NCBI GenBank assembly: GCA_913061145.1
Contig: CAJXUQ010000004.1
Span: 124,001-188,000, forward strand
DNA: 64,000 nt
Direction of reading: 5' to 3'
DNA from: an uncultured Haliea sp.
GTDB lineage: Bacteria; Pseudomonadota; Gammaproteobacteria; Pseudomonadales; Halieaceae
A program made the position numbers and the translations under genes. Positions within the stretch are counted from its first letter, which is position 1. Every line of letters begins with the position of its first letter. The notes under the pieces are model-generated. The model was not told the DNA's origin. It did not search any database and was given only the letters and a program-made list of their open reading frames with translations. Shown in pieces: positions 8,269 through 17,672 of the stretch.

Positions 8269-9933
8269 TCATTGCGCCTCAGCCCCCGCTGTCAATCGCT
8301 GCAACGCCGCCGCCGCGGTCAGATCGCGCCCCGCGGCGATGTTCAGCCGCAGCAGGGTCTGTTCGCCAACCACCCCATCCGCACTGAGCTGCTGGCTGGC
8401 CTGAAACAGGCGCACGCGCTCCGCCAGCAGCGGAGAGTAATCCTCCAGAGCCAGCGGCTCGGCCTGCCCGTCCAATTCGGCAAAAAGTCCCGCGATATCT
8501 GCGACGACCGGCCCCGAGTCCGAGCGTCCTACGGGCCCCGAGAAGCCCTCAGGCGGGCGCCAGAGCAGTCGGTAGCCGCCGCGCCAGCGCTCTGCCAACT
8601 GCACAAACGGCACACGCATCAGGCCCTTGTCGGACCACAGCAGGGCATTGCCCGATGACTCACCGAGGAACACGGCAGCGGCCGCAAATCGATCAGCAGT
8701 CACCAGATCCAGCAAGACGGGCCGGTTGAGCGCTATCACCTCCTGCCAGGTATCGGCGCTGTCGCGCAGGCAGCTCAGGGGAAAGCGAATGCTGTTGTCA
8801 CACAGCACGTCGAGTGGTGGCGCCGGACCCGGCGCCTGCAACTGCCACAGGGTTTGCAGCGCTTCCGCCGGCGACAGCTCCCAGGCAGGCGCCTCGGTCT
8901 GCACCGGTGCGGCCACTGCCTGTGTTGGCGGTGGTGCTGCCAGAGCCGGCTGTGTGGCGGCTGCCGCAACCGGAAGCGTGGCTGCCGGTGCTGAGGCCGC
9001 CGATGGCGCCGGCGCTGCGAGCCGACTCACTCCCGCCAGCCACCACACGCCGACCAGCAGCACCAGTGCCGCCGCAGCCAGCGGCCACAGCTGCAGCCAG
9101 CGGCGTGCACCAGTGACCGGCTCACCCAGCACCTCCTCAATGGCCTGGGCCAGCACCTGCCGATCCGCCACCGTGCGATTGCGGCCGTAGGTACCCAGCA
9201 GTACGCGGTCGCACACCACGTTGATCAACCGGGGTATCCCGCGGGTCGCGCGGTGAATACCGCGCACCACCTCGGGCGGAAACAACTCGCGCCCGGCAGG
9301 AAGCCCGGCGACCTGAAGCCGGTGGCGGATATAGGCCGCCGTCTCAGCCTGATTGAGGGGCGCAAGGGTATATCGCGCTGTGATGCGCTGATTCAGCTGA
9401 CGCAGCTCCGGACGCTGCAGCAGTTGCGCCAGCTCAGGCTGGCCTATCAGCACAATCTGCAAGAGTTTTTCGCTGTGTGTTTCCAGGTTGGTGAGCAGGC
9501 GGATCTGCTCCAGCACCTCAAAATCCAGGTGCTGGGCCTCATCGATCAACAGCACCGTCTTGCGTCCCTGGGCATGGTTCCGCAGCAGAAAGGCGTGCAG
9601 GCTGTCGGTCAACGCCTTCAACGACAGCTGGTTGGCGTCATACTCGATGCCGAGTTCATCGCAGACGGTGGCGAGTAGCTCCTGCGCATTCAAGGCCGGG
9701 TTCAACACGATGGCGATATCAGTGTCGGGGGGCAGCTGCTCCAGCAGGCAGCGGTTGATCGTGGTCTTGCCGGTGCCCACCTCCCCGGTGAGCAGTATGA
9801 AGCCACCGCCGCTGCCCACGCCGTAAAGCAGATGCGCCAGCGCATCGCGGTGACGCGGACTCATAAACAGATAGCGTGGGTTTACCGCAATGGAGAACGG
9901 CGTTTCACTGAGGCCGAAATACTGAAGGTACAT
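8269..9933 (-). CDS. gspA: GspA/ExeA-type AAA ATPase with peptidoglycan-binding domain
   Basis: A 554-residue ExeA-family protein. Residues 50-58 form the Walker A motif GEVGTGKTT, the Walker B is TVLLIDEAQHLD around residue 130, and the typical opening MYLQYFGLSETPFSI is present. A single membrane helix lies near residues 283-303, followed by a Pro/Ala-rich linker, a C39-peptidase-like segment, and a C-terminal peptidoglycan-binding domain with SQQLSADGVVGEQTLLRLN. It uses ATP binding on the cytoplasmic side to help GspB assemble the type II secretin across the cell wall. It is followed by gspB on the same strand and is likely co-transcribed with it. Confidence 0.9.
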   Translation of the reverse strand: MYLQYFGLSETPFSIAVNPRYLFMSPRHRDALAHLLYGVGSGGGFILLTGEVGTGKTTINRCLLEQLPPDTDIAIVLNPALNAQELLATVCDELGIEYDANQLSLKALTDSLHAFLLRNHAQGRKTVLLIDEAQHLDFEVLEQIRLLTNLETHSEKLLQIVLIGQPELAQLLQRPELRQLNQRITARYTLAPLNQAETAAYIRHRLQVAGLPAGRELFPPEVVRGIHRATRGIPRLINVVCDRVLLGTYGRNRTVADRQVLAQAIEEVLGEPVTGARRWLQLWPLAAAALVLLVGVWWLAGVSRLAAPAPSAASAPAATLPVAAAATQPALAAPPPTQAVAAPVQTEAPAWELSPAEALQTLWQLQAPGPAPPLDVLCDNSIRFPLSCLRDSADTWQEVIALNRPVLLDLVTADRFAAAAVFLGESSGNALLWSDKGLMRVPFVQLAERWRGGYRLLWRPPEGFSGPVGRSDSGPVVADIAGLFAELDGQAEPLALEDYSPLLAERVRLFQASQQLSADGVVGEQTLLRLNIAAGRDLTAAAALQRLTAGAEAQ

Positions 9934-10018
9934 AATTGCCTGCGCTGCCCCGGGACCTGGGCACTGTCATCCTGTGGACACCTCCGGCAGCGTCAGCGAC
10001 GCCCCGTGGGGACGTGGA

Positions 10019-10342
10019 TCAGGGACAGAGCCAGGCGGTGTAATCGCCCGTTCCCTCGTGGATGGATTCACGCACGACCGCGTTGCCGCCCATACTGAGC
10101 GCGCGCTCACGCGCCAGATTGTCGAGTTCAACACGAATCTTGTTTTCACCGCGCTCAATGCCGGCCACTTTCCAGGCGACGTTGGTGGTGATGTTGCCCA
10201 GGCGCTTGCACTGCGCAACCTCGGACGCCTCCACCAGCGGCAGGGCACGCGCTTCATCCGGGATCTTGACCCAGGTGCAGCCCGCGACCAGTGCCGTCAG
10301 CGCACCCAGCGCCACCGCGCGAAAAAGACTCTGCCGTTTCAT
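10019..10342 (-). CDS. DUF4156 lipoprotein
   Basis: A 107-residue small lipoprotein starting MKRQSLFRAVALG, with a lipobox TALVAGC giving Cys near residue 22. The mature part (CKRLGNITTNVAW, then MGGNAVVRES and an ending with a Cys) matches DUF4156 envelope proteins. The start MKRQSLF is preferred to a start seven codons upstream because it gives a standard signal peptide. No function is established for the family. Location would be periplasmic face of a membrane. It sits between gspA and an SMP-30-like gene on the same strand but with gaps, so operon membership is unclear. Confidence 0.8.
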   Translation of the reverse strand: MKRQSLFRAVALGALTALVAGCTWVKIPDEARALPLVEASEVAQCKRLGNITTNVAWKVAGIERGENKIRVELDNLARERALSMGGNAVVRESIHEGTGDYTAWLCP

Positions 10343-10425
10343 GTCCCATCCTCTGCTGTACACCGCGGCAGGTTAGCACAGGGCTGCCGCCGCCGGTACC
10401 ACCACGCACGCGCTGCGGGGCCGGT

Positions 10426-11265
10426 TCACGGCCAACCCGCCCCTGGAACACTGACACGCATGCTGGCTACCTGCCCTCCGATCTGCTCGGGATCCCCGAA
10501 CACCTCCAGAGACGCCGCGGTGAGACAAAACAATGTGCGGCGGTCATCACCGCCCAGCATGCAGGCAATCGCAAACCGTTCGCCCGTGTCCACACGCTGC
10601 AGCAACTCACCGCCGGGGCGGATGTGCAAAAACTCATGGGTCATCGGCGAGGCAACCCAGACACAGCCCTCAGCATCCATACACAGGCCATCACAGACCC
10701 GCCCCTCCGTCAGAGCCGCATAAACCCGCCGGTTGGAAAGATTGCCAGCGTCGTCCAGATCGAAAGCCAGCAGGTCGGACGACGCACTCTGACCCACGAC
10801 CAGGGTGCTGCCGTCCGGCGTAATCGCCATACCGTTGGGACAGGCAAGATCGTCAGCGACCACCGCCACCCTGCCTCGAACGTCAACCCGAAGCAGCACA
10901 GTGGAGCGCATGGCCTCACCCTCACTGAAGTCAAAACCCAGGTTGCCCACAAAGGCGTTGCCGAATTGGTCCACCACCATGTCGTTCGCGGGGCCGCCGC
11001 ACCAGGGCGACAGGTCGGCGAGGGTCTCCAGCCTACTCCCGGTCCAACGCAACAGCCGGTGATCGCGCATGGAAACCACCAGCAGACTCCCGTCGGGCAA
11101 CCAGCCCAGCCCGGAAGGGTCGCCTTCCAGCCTGAGCACGGTCTCCTGCGTACCGCAGGGGCGTACACGCTTCACCGCGCTGTCCCGCATATCGGAGAAC
11201 CACAACCAGCCATCGCGCCAGCGCGGCCCTTCACCAAACCTGAGTGCCCTGCTCACGATCTCCAT
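10426..11265 (-). CDS. SMP-30/gluconolactonase family protein
   Basis: A 279-residue six-bladed beta-propeller of the SMP-30/gluconolaconase/LRE family. Recognisable elements are FGEGPRWRDGWLWFSD at the N-terminus (with the metal-ligand Glu), GGPANDMVVDQFGNAFVGN around residue 95, and DLACPNGMAITPDG around residue 140, which supplies the conserved Asn metal ligand. Members hydrolyse sugar lactones or related esters using a divalent metal. The start at 11265 follows a strong GGGGAGGGAG ribosome binding site. It is divergent from an SDR gene, so the two may act on the same catabolic substrate, but that is inference. Confidence 0.85.
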   Translation of the reverse strand: MEIVSRALRFGEGPRWRDGWLWFSDMRDSAVKRVRPCGTQETVLRLEGDPSGLGWLPDGSLLVVSMRDHRLLRWTGSRLETLADLSPWCGGPANDMVVDQFGNAFVGNLGFDFSEGEAMRSTVLLRVDVRGRVAVVADDLACPNGMAITPDGSTLVVGQSASSDLLAFDLDDAGNLSNRRVYAALTEGRVCDGLCMDAEGCVWVASPMTHEFLHIRPGGELLQRVDTGERFAIACMLGGDDRRTLFCLTAASLEVFGDPEQIGGQVASMRVSVPGAGWP

Positions 11266-11438
11266 CTGCTCCCTCCCCGGTGATTTTCTTCGTTTACCCG
11301 TCCAGCATCGGCGGGTCGGCGCCGGGCGCGACTCGCGATGCGTCGAACCGGGCCTGCGGGGCGACGTGCCGACCGCAAAATTGCCTGTCGCCAGGCTTCG
11401 ATAGTATATTCCTGCGACTCGCAGCAGAGGAAGTTGAC

Positions 11439-12212
11439 ATGCACACACCTGAAGTGGTCATCATCACCGGCGCCGGCGGCGGTATTGGCGAGGGCCTGGC
11501 TCGCGTCTTCGCCCGCAATGGCTGGACGGTAGTCGTCGCCGAAATCGACCGCGACAGAGGCCAGGCTGTCGCCGACGCGCTACCCGCCCTGGGCGGCAAG
11601 GGGCTCTTCATCGAAACCGATATACGCGATCTGGCCAGCGTACGCGCGATGGTCAATCAGGCGCTGGACGCTTTCGGTCGCGTGGATGTACTGGTCAACA
11701 ACGCCTACCCCACCGGCAGCGCGGGCACCACGGTGAGCGGCATCAGCGATGAGCGCCTGCAGGGTTCAATGATGGCGGGGTTTCATGCCGTCGCGGCCGC
11801 GATGCAGGCGGTGTATCCGGTGATGGCAGCGCAGCGCTGGGGACGTGTCATCAACATGTGCTCGCTCAACGGTGTCAATGCCCACGCCGGTACGGTTGAC
11901 TACAACTGCGCCAAGGAAGCGGTTCGCACCCTGACCCGCACCGCCGCCGTCGAATGGGGGAAGGACGGCATCACCTGCAACGCGGTGTGCCCGGGCGCAG
12001 CGACCCCGGCGTTCCGTGCGCGCATGGCGGAGATGCCGGAAATGATGGCCGGCATCCAGAAGATGATCCCCATGGGCTACAGCGGAGACCCGGAGGAAGA
12101 CATTGCGCCGGTGGTGCTGTTCCTCGCCAGCGAAGGGTCGCGTTACCTCACCGGCAACACCCTCTACGTGGACGGTGGCGGGCATATCAACGGCGTGCCC
12201 TGGAAACCCTGA
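11439..12212 (+). CDS. Short-chain dehydrogenase/reductase
   Basis: A 257-residue classical SDR. The cofactor motif TGAGGGIGEG is near the N-terminus, with an acidic residue (VVAEID) after the second strand that favours NAD. The NNAY motif replaces the usual NNAG. The catalytic Ser lies in NMCSLNG and the Tyr/Lys pair in YNCAK. The C-terminal YVDGGGHINGV block is typical. The start at 11439 has AGAGGAAG upstream. It is divergent from the SMP-30-like gene. The substrate is not predictable from sequence. Confidence 0.85.
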   Translation: MHTPEVVIITGAGGGIGEGLARVFARNGWTVVVAEIDRDRGQAVADALPALGGKGLFIETDIRDLASVRAMVNQALDAFGRVDVLVNNAYPTGSAGTTVSGISDERLQGSMMAGFHAVAAAMQAVYPVMAAQRWGRVINMCSLNGVNAHAGTVDYNCAKEAVRTLTRTAAVEWGKDGITCNAVCPGAATPAFRARMAEMPEMMAGIQKMIPMGYSGDPEEDIAPVVLFLASEGSRYLTGNTLYVDGGGHINGVPWKP

Positions 12213-12227
12213 CGCGGCGCGCCGCCG

Positions 12228-13103
12228 CTACAGAATCACCGTGCGTTGACCATTCAGCTGCACGCGCTCCTCGCAGTGCAGTCGCACGGCGTGGGAAAGG
12301 GCGATGGCCTCGGTGTCGTGACCGAGATGAATCATCTGCTCAACCGACACCTGGTGGTCAATCGCCTTGACCTCCTGGGCAATGATCGGCCCTTCATCGA
12401 GGTCACGGGTGACGTAGTGAGCCGTGGCGCCGATGACCTTTACTCCGCGGTCATAGGCCTGGTGATAAGGCCGGGCGCCCTTGAAACCGGGCAGGAATGA
12501 ATGGTGGATGTTGATCGCGCGGCCCGCGAGCTCGGCACACAGCGCATCGGAAAGAATCTGCATGTAGCGCGCCAGCACCAGCAGGTCCGCCCCCTCCTCG
12601 CGGAACACCTGGAGCAGCTTCGCTTCCTGCTCAGCCTTATATTCCGGGGTCACCGGCAGGTAGTGGTAGGGCAGGCCGTACCACTCGACCAGTTCACGGC
12701 AGTCCTCGTGGTTGCTCACCACACCCACCAGGGTCGCGGGTAACGCACCTGCGCGCCACTTCGTGAGCAGGGCCACCAGGCAGTGGTCGTAACGGGACAC
12801 GGCAAGCAGCACACGTGGCAGGTCGTCGGCGGGGCGCAACCGGTACTGCATACCCATATCGTCCGCCAGCAGCGCAAAGCGGCGGCAGAACTCGGTATAG
12901 GGCACCGTCATGGCGCGGTCGTCGAAGACGCAACGCAAATGGAAAGTGTTGCTGACCGGGTCGCTGAAATTGGAAATCTCCGTGATGAAGGCACCGGCCT
13001 CAAGAAACAGCTGGGAGTAGCGAGCCACAACGCCCAGCCGGTCTGGACACTGGAACGACAGGATATAGGCGCGCGGCGCGGCGCCCGGTGTTGAATCAGT
13101 CAC
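12228..13103 (-). CDS. purU: Formyltetrahydrofolate deformylase
   Basis: A 291-residue PurU. An N-terminal ACT domain (about residues 10-90, SFQCPDRLGVVARYS) is followed by a formyltransferase fold with the signature NIHHSFLPGFKGARPY and the DEGPIIAQ segment that carries the catalytic Asp. The enzyme hydrolyses 10-formyltetrahydrofolate to formate and tetrahydrofolate, supplying formate for purine synthesis and balancing one-carbon pools; ACT domains usually sense glycine and methionine. The start is a GTG with GAGGAC upstream. It sits near threonine/glycine degradation genes (tdh-kbl), which feed glycine into one-carbon metabolism. Confidence 0.95.
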   Translation of the reverse strand: MTDSTPGAAPRAYILSFQCPDRLGVVARYSQLFLEAGAFITEISNFSDPVSNTFHLRCVFDDRAMTVPYTEFCRRFALLADDMGMQYRLRPADDLPRVLLAVSRYDHCLVALLTKWRAGALPATLVGVVSNHEDCRELVEWYGLPYHYLPVTPEYKAEQEAKLLQVFREEGADLLVLARYMQILSDALCAELAGRAINIHHSFLPGFKGARPYHQAYDRGVKVIGATAHYVTRDLDEGPIIAQEVKAIDHQVSVEQMIHLGHDTEAIALSHAVRLHCEERVQLNGQRTVIL

Positions 13104-13147
13104 GGAAGTCCTCGTTGTCTATCGAATGTACGCTCTGGACCCGACAG

Positions 13148-13990
13148 TCAGAAATTGAAACCGTTGCCAGACACCACCGGCACATTGGTCCACAGATCAT
13201 TGGGGTCACGATACCAGCCCGCCGCCGCGAGCGCACCGCCATCGAGATTTATCGTCGTGCCCGTCACCCAGGCAGACAGTTCGGAGGCGAGGAACAATGC
13301 ACAGCCTGCGGCATCCTGTGGCCTGCCGAAGCGCTCCAGCGGTATCCAGCGCCGGATGTGCGCCTGATGCTCAGGCGCGATCAGTTCGGATGGACGCACC
13401 TGGTCGGTCTCAGTGGTTTCAGGTGCAATAGCGTTGACGCGAATTCCGTCCGGTCCCAGCTCCAGCGCCAGGCTGCGGGTGAACCCGGTAATCGCGTGTT
13501 TAAAGGCACAATAGGTGGTTACCATGGGGATGCCGCGAAAGGCCTCAATGGACGAGATACTGATGATGCTGCCGCCCCGTCCACGCGACTGCAATAGCGG
13601 TATGGCAGCACGCGTCACGGTGAAGATATGCTTCAGGTTAACAGCATAAAGCCGCTCGAGATCCTCGTCGGTACAGGCCGCGAAGGGCTTGATGAGACCG
13701 AGGAAGTCGCCAACGTTATTGACCAGCACATCGAGCCCGCCGAAACGCGCCTGCACCTCGGCCATCAGGGCGTCGACTGCCGCGCGGTCGCAGACGTCGG
13801 TATTGGAGACCAGTGCATCGGTTGCGCTGGCGGCCAGGGCCTCCCGCAAATCGGCACAGCGCTCGGCATTGATCTCCGCCACCACCAGTCGCGCGCCGCG
13901 CGTCGCAAACGCCTCAACGATGGCGCGACCAATGCCAGCACCGCCGCCGGTAACCAGTACGATCTTGCCTGTGAAATCGAGATCCTGCAT
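13148..13990 (-). CDS. Short-chain dehydrogenase/reductase
   Basis: A 280-residue classical SDR with TGGGAGIGRA at the N-terminus, NNVG in place of NNAG, catalytic Ser in ISISSIEAF and Tyr/Lys in YCAFK. The C-terminus has the usual GTTINLDGG block plus an extra tail of about 24 residues. The start at 13990 is preferred to earlier in-frame starts because AGGAG lies directly upstream and it gives the standard N-terminus. It precedes purU by 44 bases on the same strand, so the two may be co-transcribed. Substrate unknown. Confidence 0.85.
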   Translation of the reverse strand: MQDLDFTGKIVLVTGGGAGIGRAIVEAFATRGARLVVAEINAERCADLREALAASATDALVSNTDVCDRAAVDALMAEVQARFGGLDVLVNNVGDFLGLIKPFAACTDEDLERLYAVNLKHIFTVTRAAIPLLQSRGRGGSIISISSIEAFRGIPMVTTYCAFKHAITGFTRSLALELGPDGIRVNAIAPETTETDQVRPSELIAPEHQAHIRRWIPLERFGRPQDAAGCALFLASELSAWVTGTTINLDGGALAAAGWYRDPNDLWTNVPVVSGNGFNF

Positions 13991-14106
13991 GGCCCACTCC
14001 TGTTCGTCTGTGTTGGTATTCTTACACCCGATATAACAGAAGCCTCCGCGCAATGCATGCCGACGCACTGCCCCACCCCCGACCATCCCAACCGGGTTTA
14101 TGTAGT

Positions 14107-14160
14107 TAGGCCGGGCCGCGTAGGCCGGGCCGCGTAGGCCGGGCCGCGCAGGCCGGGCCG
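14107..14160. repeat. Tandem 14-bp GC-rich repeat
   Basis: Nearly four head-to-tail copies of the unit TAGGCCGGGCCGCG: copies at 14107-14120, 14121-14134 and 14135-14148 are identical, and the fourth (14149-14160) is truncated and begins CAGG. Each unit is internally self-complementary (GGCCGGGCC). The array abuts the stop codon of the XRE-cupin regulator gene. Confidence 0.9.
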
Positions 14161-14733
14161 CTACTTGTAGGTCACGACCAGGTAGCCGCGCAGGGGCTCA
14201 TCGCCCAGTGACCGGATGCTGTGCTCCACATCCGCGCGGTAGTGGGCCGAATCACCGCTGTCCAGGCGACACTCGGTGGTTCCCGCCACAACCCGCGCCG
14301 CGCCCGCCGAAAGTGTCAGCAACTCCCGCGTGCCGCTGAAGTGTGCCGAACTGTCCAGACTGGCACCCGGCTGCAGCTGCAGTTCATAGAACTCCACGTG
14401 CTTTTCCATGTGCAGGGGCGACAGTGTGCGAATCTGGCACTCGCTGTCGGCGCGAAACAGGCTGGAGGGGTCGTTGGCGCGCACCACTTCAATCAAACCG
14501 CTGGCCAGGGGATCATCCACCAGTTCGCCTATACTCAGACCAAAGGCCTGTGCAATGCGGAAGGTCACTGCCAGCGTCGGGTTGGCCTGCCCGCGCTCGA
14601 TCTGGCTCAACATGGAGCGGCTGACCCCGGAGGCGGCGGCCAACTGCTCGAGGGTGAATCCGTGCGCCTGGCGAAGCTCCGTCACGCGTTCGCAAAGCAC
14701 CTTGCTGGCCGGATCGAGAGAGGATTTCGACAT
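14161..14733 (-). CDS. XRE-family regulator with cupin domain
   Basis: A 190-residue regulator. Residues about 12-70 form an XRE helix-turn-helix (TLEQLAAASGVSRSMLSQIE), and residues about 110-185 form a cupin barrel (LQLQPGASLDSSAHFSG). Proteins of this architecture usually bind a small amino acid or polyamine-type ligand through the cupin and control the adjacent catabolic operon. It is divergent from tdh-kbl, with inverted repeats in the 89-base gap, so it probably regulates threonine degradation and itself. That assignment is inference from arrangement. Its stop codon abuts the 14-bp tandem repeat. Confidence 0.85.
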   Translation of the reverse strand: MSKSSLDPASKVLCERVTELRQAHGFTLEQLAAASGVSRSMLSQIERGQANPTLAVTFRIAQAFGLSIGELVDDPLASGLIEVVRANDPSSLFRADSECQIRTLSPLHMEKHVEFYELQLQPGASLDSSAHFSGTRELLTLSAGAARVVAGTTECRLDSGDSAHYRADVEHSIRSLGDEPLRGYLVVTYK

Positions 14734-14746
14734 ACGATTTCCAGTT

Positions 14747-14809
14747 TAGTAGAGAATATTCTTGTATCGAGGATTCCAGATCTCTACTATACCGGATAAT
14801 TTCCATTAT
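14747..14809. promoter_or_regulatory. Inverted repeats between XRE-cupin regulator and tdh
   Basis: The divergent gap holds a perfect 9-bp inverted repeat, TAGTAGAGA (14747-14755) and TCTCTACTA (14781-14789), an internal 10-bp palindrome AGAATATTCT (14753-14762), and a second small inverted repeat ATAAT/ATTAT (14796-14809) close to tdh. This is the natural place for the regulator to bind; which repeat is the operator is unknown. Confidence 0.6.
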
Positions 14810-14822
14810 GGTGTAGATGCCC

Positions 14823-15851
14823 ATGAAAGCACTGGTCAAGAAAGAAGCCCGTCCCGGCCTCTGGCTGGAAGAGGTTCCCGAGCCCGCGTTCGGCATCAAC
14901 GATGTGCTGATCAAGGTTAAACGCACTGCCATCTGCGGCACCGACATGCACATTTACCACTGGGACGCCTGGGCCCAGAAGACGGTGCCGGTGCCAATGA
15001 TCGTCGGCCATGAATTCGTGGGCGAGATTGTTGCTGTCGGCTCGAATGTCGTCGATTTCCGCCCCGGCCAGATCGTCTCTGGCGAGGGCCATGTGGTCTG
15101 CGGTCGCTGCCGCAACTGCATGGCGGGCAGACGCCACCTGTGTGCAAAGACCAGCGGCATCGGCGTCGACCGCTCCGGCGCGTTTGCCGAGTACATGGCG
15201 CTCCCCATGTCCAACGTGTGGGAGCATTCCGCCGGTATTGATCTCGATGTAGCCGCCCTCTTCGACCCTTTCGGCAATGCGGCACACACCGCGCTGCAGT
15301 TCGACCTGCTCGGCGAAGACGTACTCATTACCGGTGCCGGACCCATCGGCGCCATGGCGGCAGCCGTCTGCAAACACGCCGGCGCGCGCCACGTGGTGAT
15401 CACCGATGTCATCGACAAGCGCCTGCAGCTGGCGGCAACCCTGGGCGCCACCCGCACGGTGAACGTGAGCCGGGAGAGCATTGCCGAGGTCCAGAAGTCA
15501 CTGGGCATGGACGAGGGGTTCGATGTGGGCCTGGAAATGTCCGGCAACCCCCAGGCCTTCCGCGACCTGCTGGCCAACATGTGCCACGGCGGCAAGGTGG
15601 CCATGCTCGGCATCCCCAGTGAAAACACCGCCATCGACTGGAACACGGTGATTTTCAACATGCTCACCCTGAAGGGGATTTACGGTCGCGAGATGTACGA
15701 AACCTGGTACAAGATGTCGGTGATGATCGAGTCCGGGCTGGATATCTCTCCGGTTATCACCCACCGCATGAGCTTCCGCGACTTTCAACAGGGCTTTGAT
15801 GTCATGAGCTCGGGCGAAGCGAGCAAAGTCGTATTGAACTGGGAGGACTGA
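14823..15851 (+). CDS. tdh: L-threonine 3-dehydrogenase
   Basis: A 342-residue zinc-dependent medium-chain dehydrogenase that oxidises L-threonine to 2-amino-3-oxobutanoate with NAD. It matches Escherichia coli Tdh closely in order: [14 protein letters not shown] with catalytic Cys38, GHEFVGEIV, the structural-zinc Cys cluster [15 protein letters not shown], and the Rossmann motif [12 protein letters not shown]. The second ATG (MKALVKK) at 14823 aligns with the E. coli start; an ATG two codons earlier is possible, and neither has a strong binding site. The kbl gene follows after six bases, forming the classical two-step threonine-to-glycine pathway. Confidence 0.95.
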   Translation: MKALVKKEARPGLWLEEVPEPAFGINDVLIKVKRTAICGTDMHIYHWDAWAQKTVPVPMIVGHEFVGEIVAVGSNVVDFRPGQIVSGEGHVVCGRCRNCMAGRRHLCAKTSGIGVDRSGAFAEYMALPMSNVWEHSAGIDLDVAALFDPFGNAAHTALQFDLLGEDVLITGAGPIGAMAAAVCKHAGARHVVITDVIDKRLQLAATLGATRTVNVSRESIAEVQKSLGMDEGFDVGLEMSGNPQAFRDLLANMCHGGKVAMLGIPSENTAIDWNTVIFNMLTLKGIYGREMYETWYKMSVMIESGLDISPVITHRMSFRDFQQGFDVMSSGEASKVVLNWED

Positions 15852-15857
15852 ACCACC

Positions 15858-17039
15858 ATGTACAGCGCATTTCGCGAACACCTGGCCGGGCAGCTGGCGG
15901 AGATTGATGCCGCCGGCCTGACCAAGCACGAGCGACTCATCACCACACCCCAGGGTGCCCATGTCGGCGTGGCGCAAAGGGAGCTGCTGAACCTCTGCGC
16001 CAACAACTACCTGGGGCTGGCACAGCACCCGGCGGTGAACGCGGCTGCAGCGGAGGGCCTGCGGGACTGGGGCTATGGCATGGCCTCAGTGCGCTTTATC
16101 TGTGGCACCCAAACCCTGCACAAGCAGCTGGAGCAGCGGCTGTCGACATTTCTCGGCATGGACGACACCATACTCTATCCCTCCTGCTTCGACGCCAATG
16201 GCGGGCTCTTCGAAACACTGCTGGGCGAGGAGGACGCGGTCATCTCCGACGAACTCAACCACGCCAGCATTATCGACGGCATCCGCCTGTGCAAGGCCAG
16301 GCGCTTCCGTTACCGCAACAACGACATGGCGGACCTGGAAGCGCAGTTGCAGGCCGCGGATGCGGCGGGCGCACGCTTCAAGCTGATCACCACCGACGGG
16401 GTGTTCTCCATGGACGGCTATATTGCGCGTCTCGACGAGGTGTGCGACCTGGCGGATCGGTACGGTGCCCTGGTGCATTTCGACGACTGCCACGCCACCG
16501 GCTTCCTGGGTGCTACCGGCAAGGGCACACACGAGTACCGCGGTTGCATGGACCGGGTGGATATCATCACGGGAACCCTGGGCAAGGCGCTGGGCGGCGC
16601 CAGCGGCGGCTATACGGCGGCACGCCAGGAAGTGGTCGACCTGCTGCGACAGCGCTCGCGCCCCTACCTGTTCTCCAACACCGTGGCGCCGCCGGTGGTG
16701 GCCGGCGCGATCAAGGCACTGGAGCTGGTGGAGTCCGAGCCGACCCTGCGTACCCGGCTGGCCGACAACACCACACGCTTCCGCGAGGGCTTGCAGGCAC
16801 TGGGCTTTGAGCTGCTGCCCGGGGAACACCCGATTGTGCCCGTGATGCTGCACGATGCTGGCGCCGCAGCGCGGTTTGCCGAGGCGATGCTCACCCGGGG
16901 CGTGTACGTGGTGGCTTTCTCGTTTCCCGTGGTACCGAAAGGCAGGGCGCGCATCCGCACCCAGATGTCCGCAGCATTGAGCACTGGGGATATCGACGCG
17001 GCGCTGCACGCATTTGCAGAGACAAAAGCAAGCCTCTGA
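15858..17039 (+). CDS. kbl: 2-amino-3-ketobutyrate CoA ligase (glycine C-acetyltransferase)
   Basis: A 393-residue alpha-oxoamine synthase-family PLP enzyme, close to the 397 residues of the E. coli enzyme. The PLP lysine is K243 in [13 protein letters not shown]. It cleaves 2-amino-3-ketobutyrate with CoA to glycine and acetyl-CoA, completing the route begun by Tdh. It lies six bases downstream of tdh on the same strand and is surely co-transcribed. It ends 25 bases before the convergent padR-like gene. Confidence 0.95.
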   Translation: MYSAFREHLAGQLAEIDAAGLTKHERLITTPQGAHVGVAQRELLNLCANNYLGLAQHPAVNAAAAEGLRDWGYGMASVRFICGTQTLHKQLEQRLSTFLGMDDTILYPSCFDANGGLFETLLGEEDAVISDELNHASIIDGIRLCKARRFRYRNNDMADLEAQLQAADAAGARFKLITTDGVFSMDGYIARLDEVCDLADRYGALVHFDDCHATGFLGATGKGTHEYRGCMDRVDIITGTLGKALGGASGGYTAARQEVVDLLRQRSRPYLFSNTVAPPVVAGAIKALELVESEPTLRTRLADNTTRFREGLQALGFELLPGEHPIVPVMLHDAGAAARFAEAMLTRGVYVVAFSFPVVPKGRARIRTQMSAALSTGDIDAALHAFAETKASL

Positions 17040-17064
17040 GAGGAGGCATGCCCCAGGCTGCAGG

Positions 17065-17604
17065 CTACCCGATATCCCCCAACATCGCCTGTGCCTCATC
17101 ACACCAGGCGAGAAAGTGCTCGCCCTGGCGGATACCCGCCAGCAGCGCCAGATAAACGCCCTTGCGCCGCACGGGCAGTGCGTCCGGATCCGCGTAGTGA
17201 CGCCGGCGGATTTTTTCATAAAGATACAGCCGCTGCATCATCTGCTCCCGCCGCTGCCCGATCTCGACCGCCAGATGCGCGGCGTTGGCCTCTGACAGGT
17301 TGTACAGTTTGACGTACAGATCATCCTTGCCCTCCTGCACCCGCGAGTTGCCCAGCACCCACTCCGCCATGGCATCGCGGCCGGCCTGGGTCAGCGCATA
17401 GACGATCTTGTCCGGCTTGCCGGCCTGGGCGACGGTCTCGCACTGCAGCCAGCCGCGGTCTGCCAGTTTGTGCAGCTCCTGGTAGATCTGCTGGTGACTG
17501 GCGCGCCAGAAAAGGCCCAGTGAAATATCAAAGGCCTTGGCGAGCTCGTAGCCCGACATGTCATCTTCCAGGAGAGCAGTCATGATTGCGTGAGAGAGAG
17601 CCAT
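17065..17604 (-). CDS. PadR-family transcriptional regulator
   Basis: A 179-residue PadR-like regulator. The winged helix occupies about residues 3-80 (MSGYELAKAFDISLGLFWRASHQQIYQELHKL, shown here only as a whole family block), followed by a helical dimerisation domain rich in Gln and Arg (residues 95-175). PadR proteins repress neighbouring genes until an effector such as a phenolic compound binds. It is divergent from a nitronate monooxygenase gene, and two matching palindromes lie between them, so it probably controls that gene. Effector unknown. Confidence 0.85.
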   Translation of the reverse strand: MALSHAIMTALLEDDMSGYELAKAFDISLGLFWRASHQQIYQELHKLADRGWLQCETVAQAGKPDKIVYALTQAGRDAMAEWVLGNSRVQEGKDDLYVKLYNLSEANAAHLAVEIGQRREQMMQRLYLYEKIRRRHYADPDALPVRRKGVYLALLAGIRQGEHFLAWCDEAQAMLGDIG

Positions 17605-17672
17605 GGCTGCGACTGTTAACCTTGTGTGACGGTCTGACCGGAGTTCGTCAGCTTACTCCTGGTGCGCGCTCC

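Noticed and set aside
7455-8387. Plus-strand frame opposite gspB
   Set aside because: Antisense to the gspB gene; no motifs and no binding site.
14107-14160. CRISPR-like array
   Set aside because: The 14-bp units are directly adjacent with no spacers, so it is a tandem repeat and not a CRISPR array.
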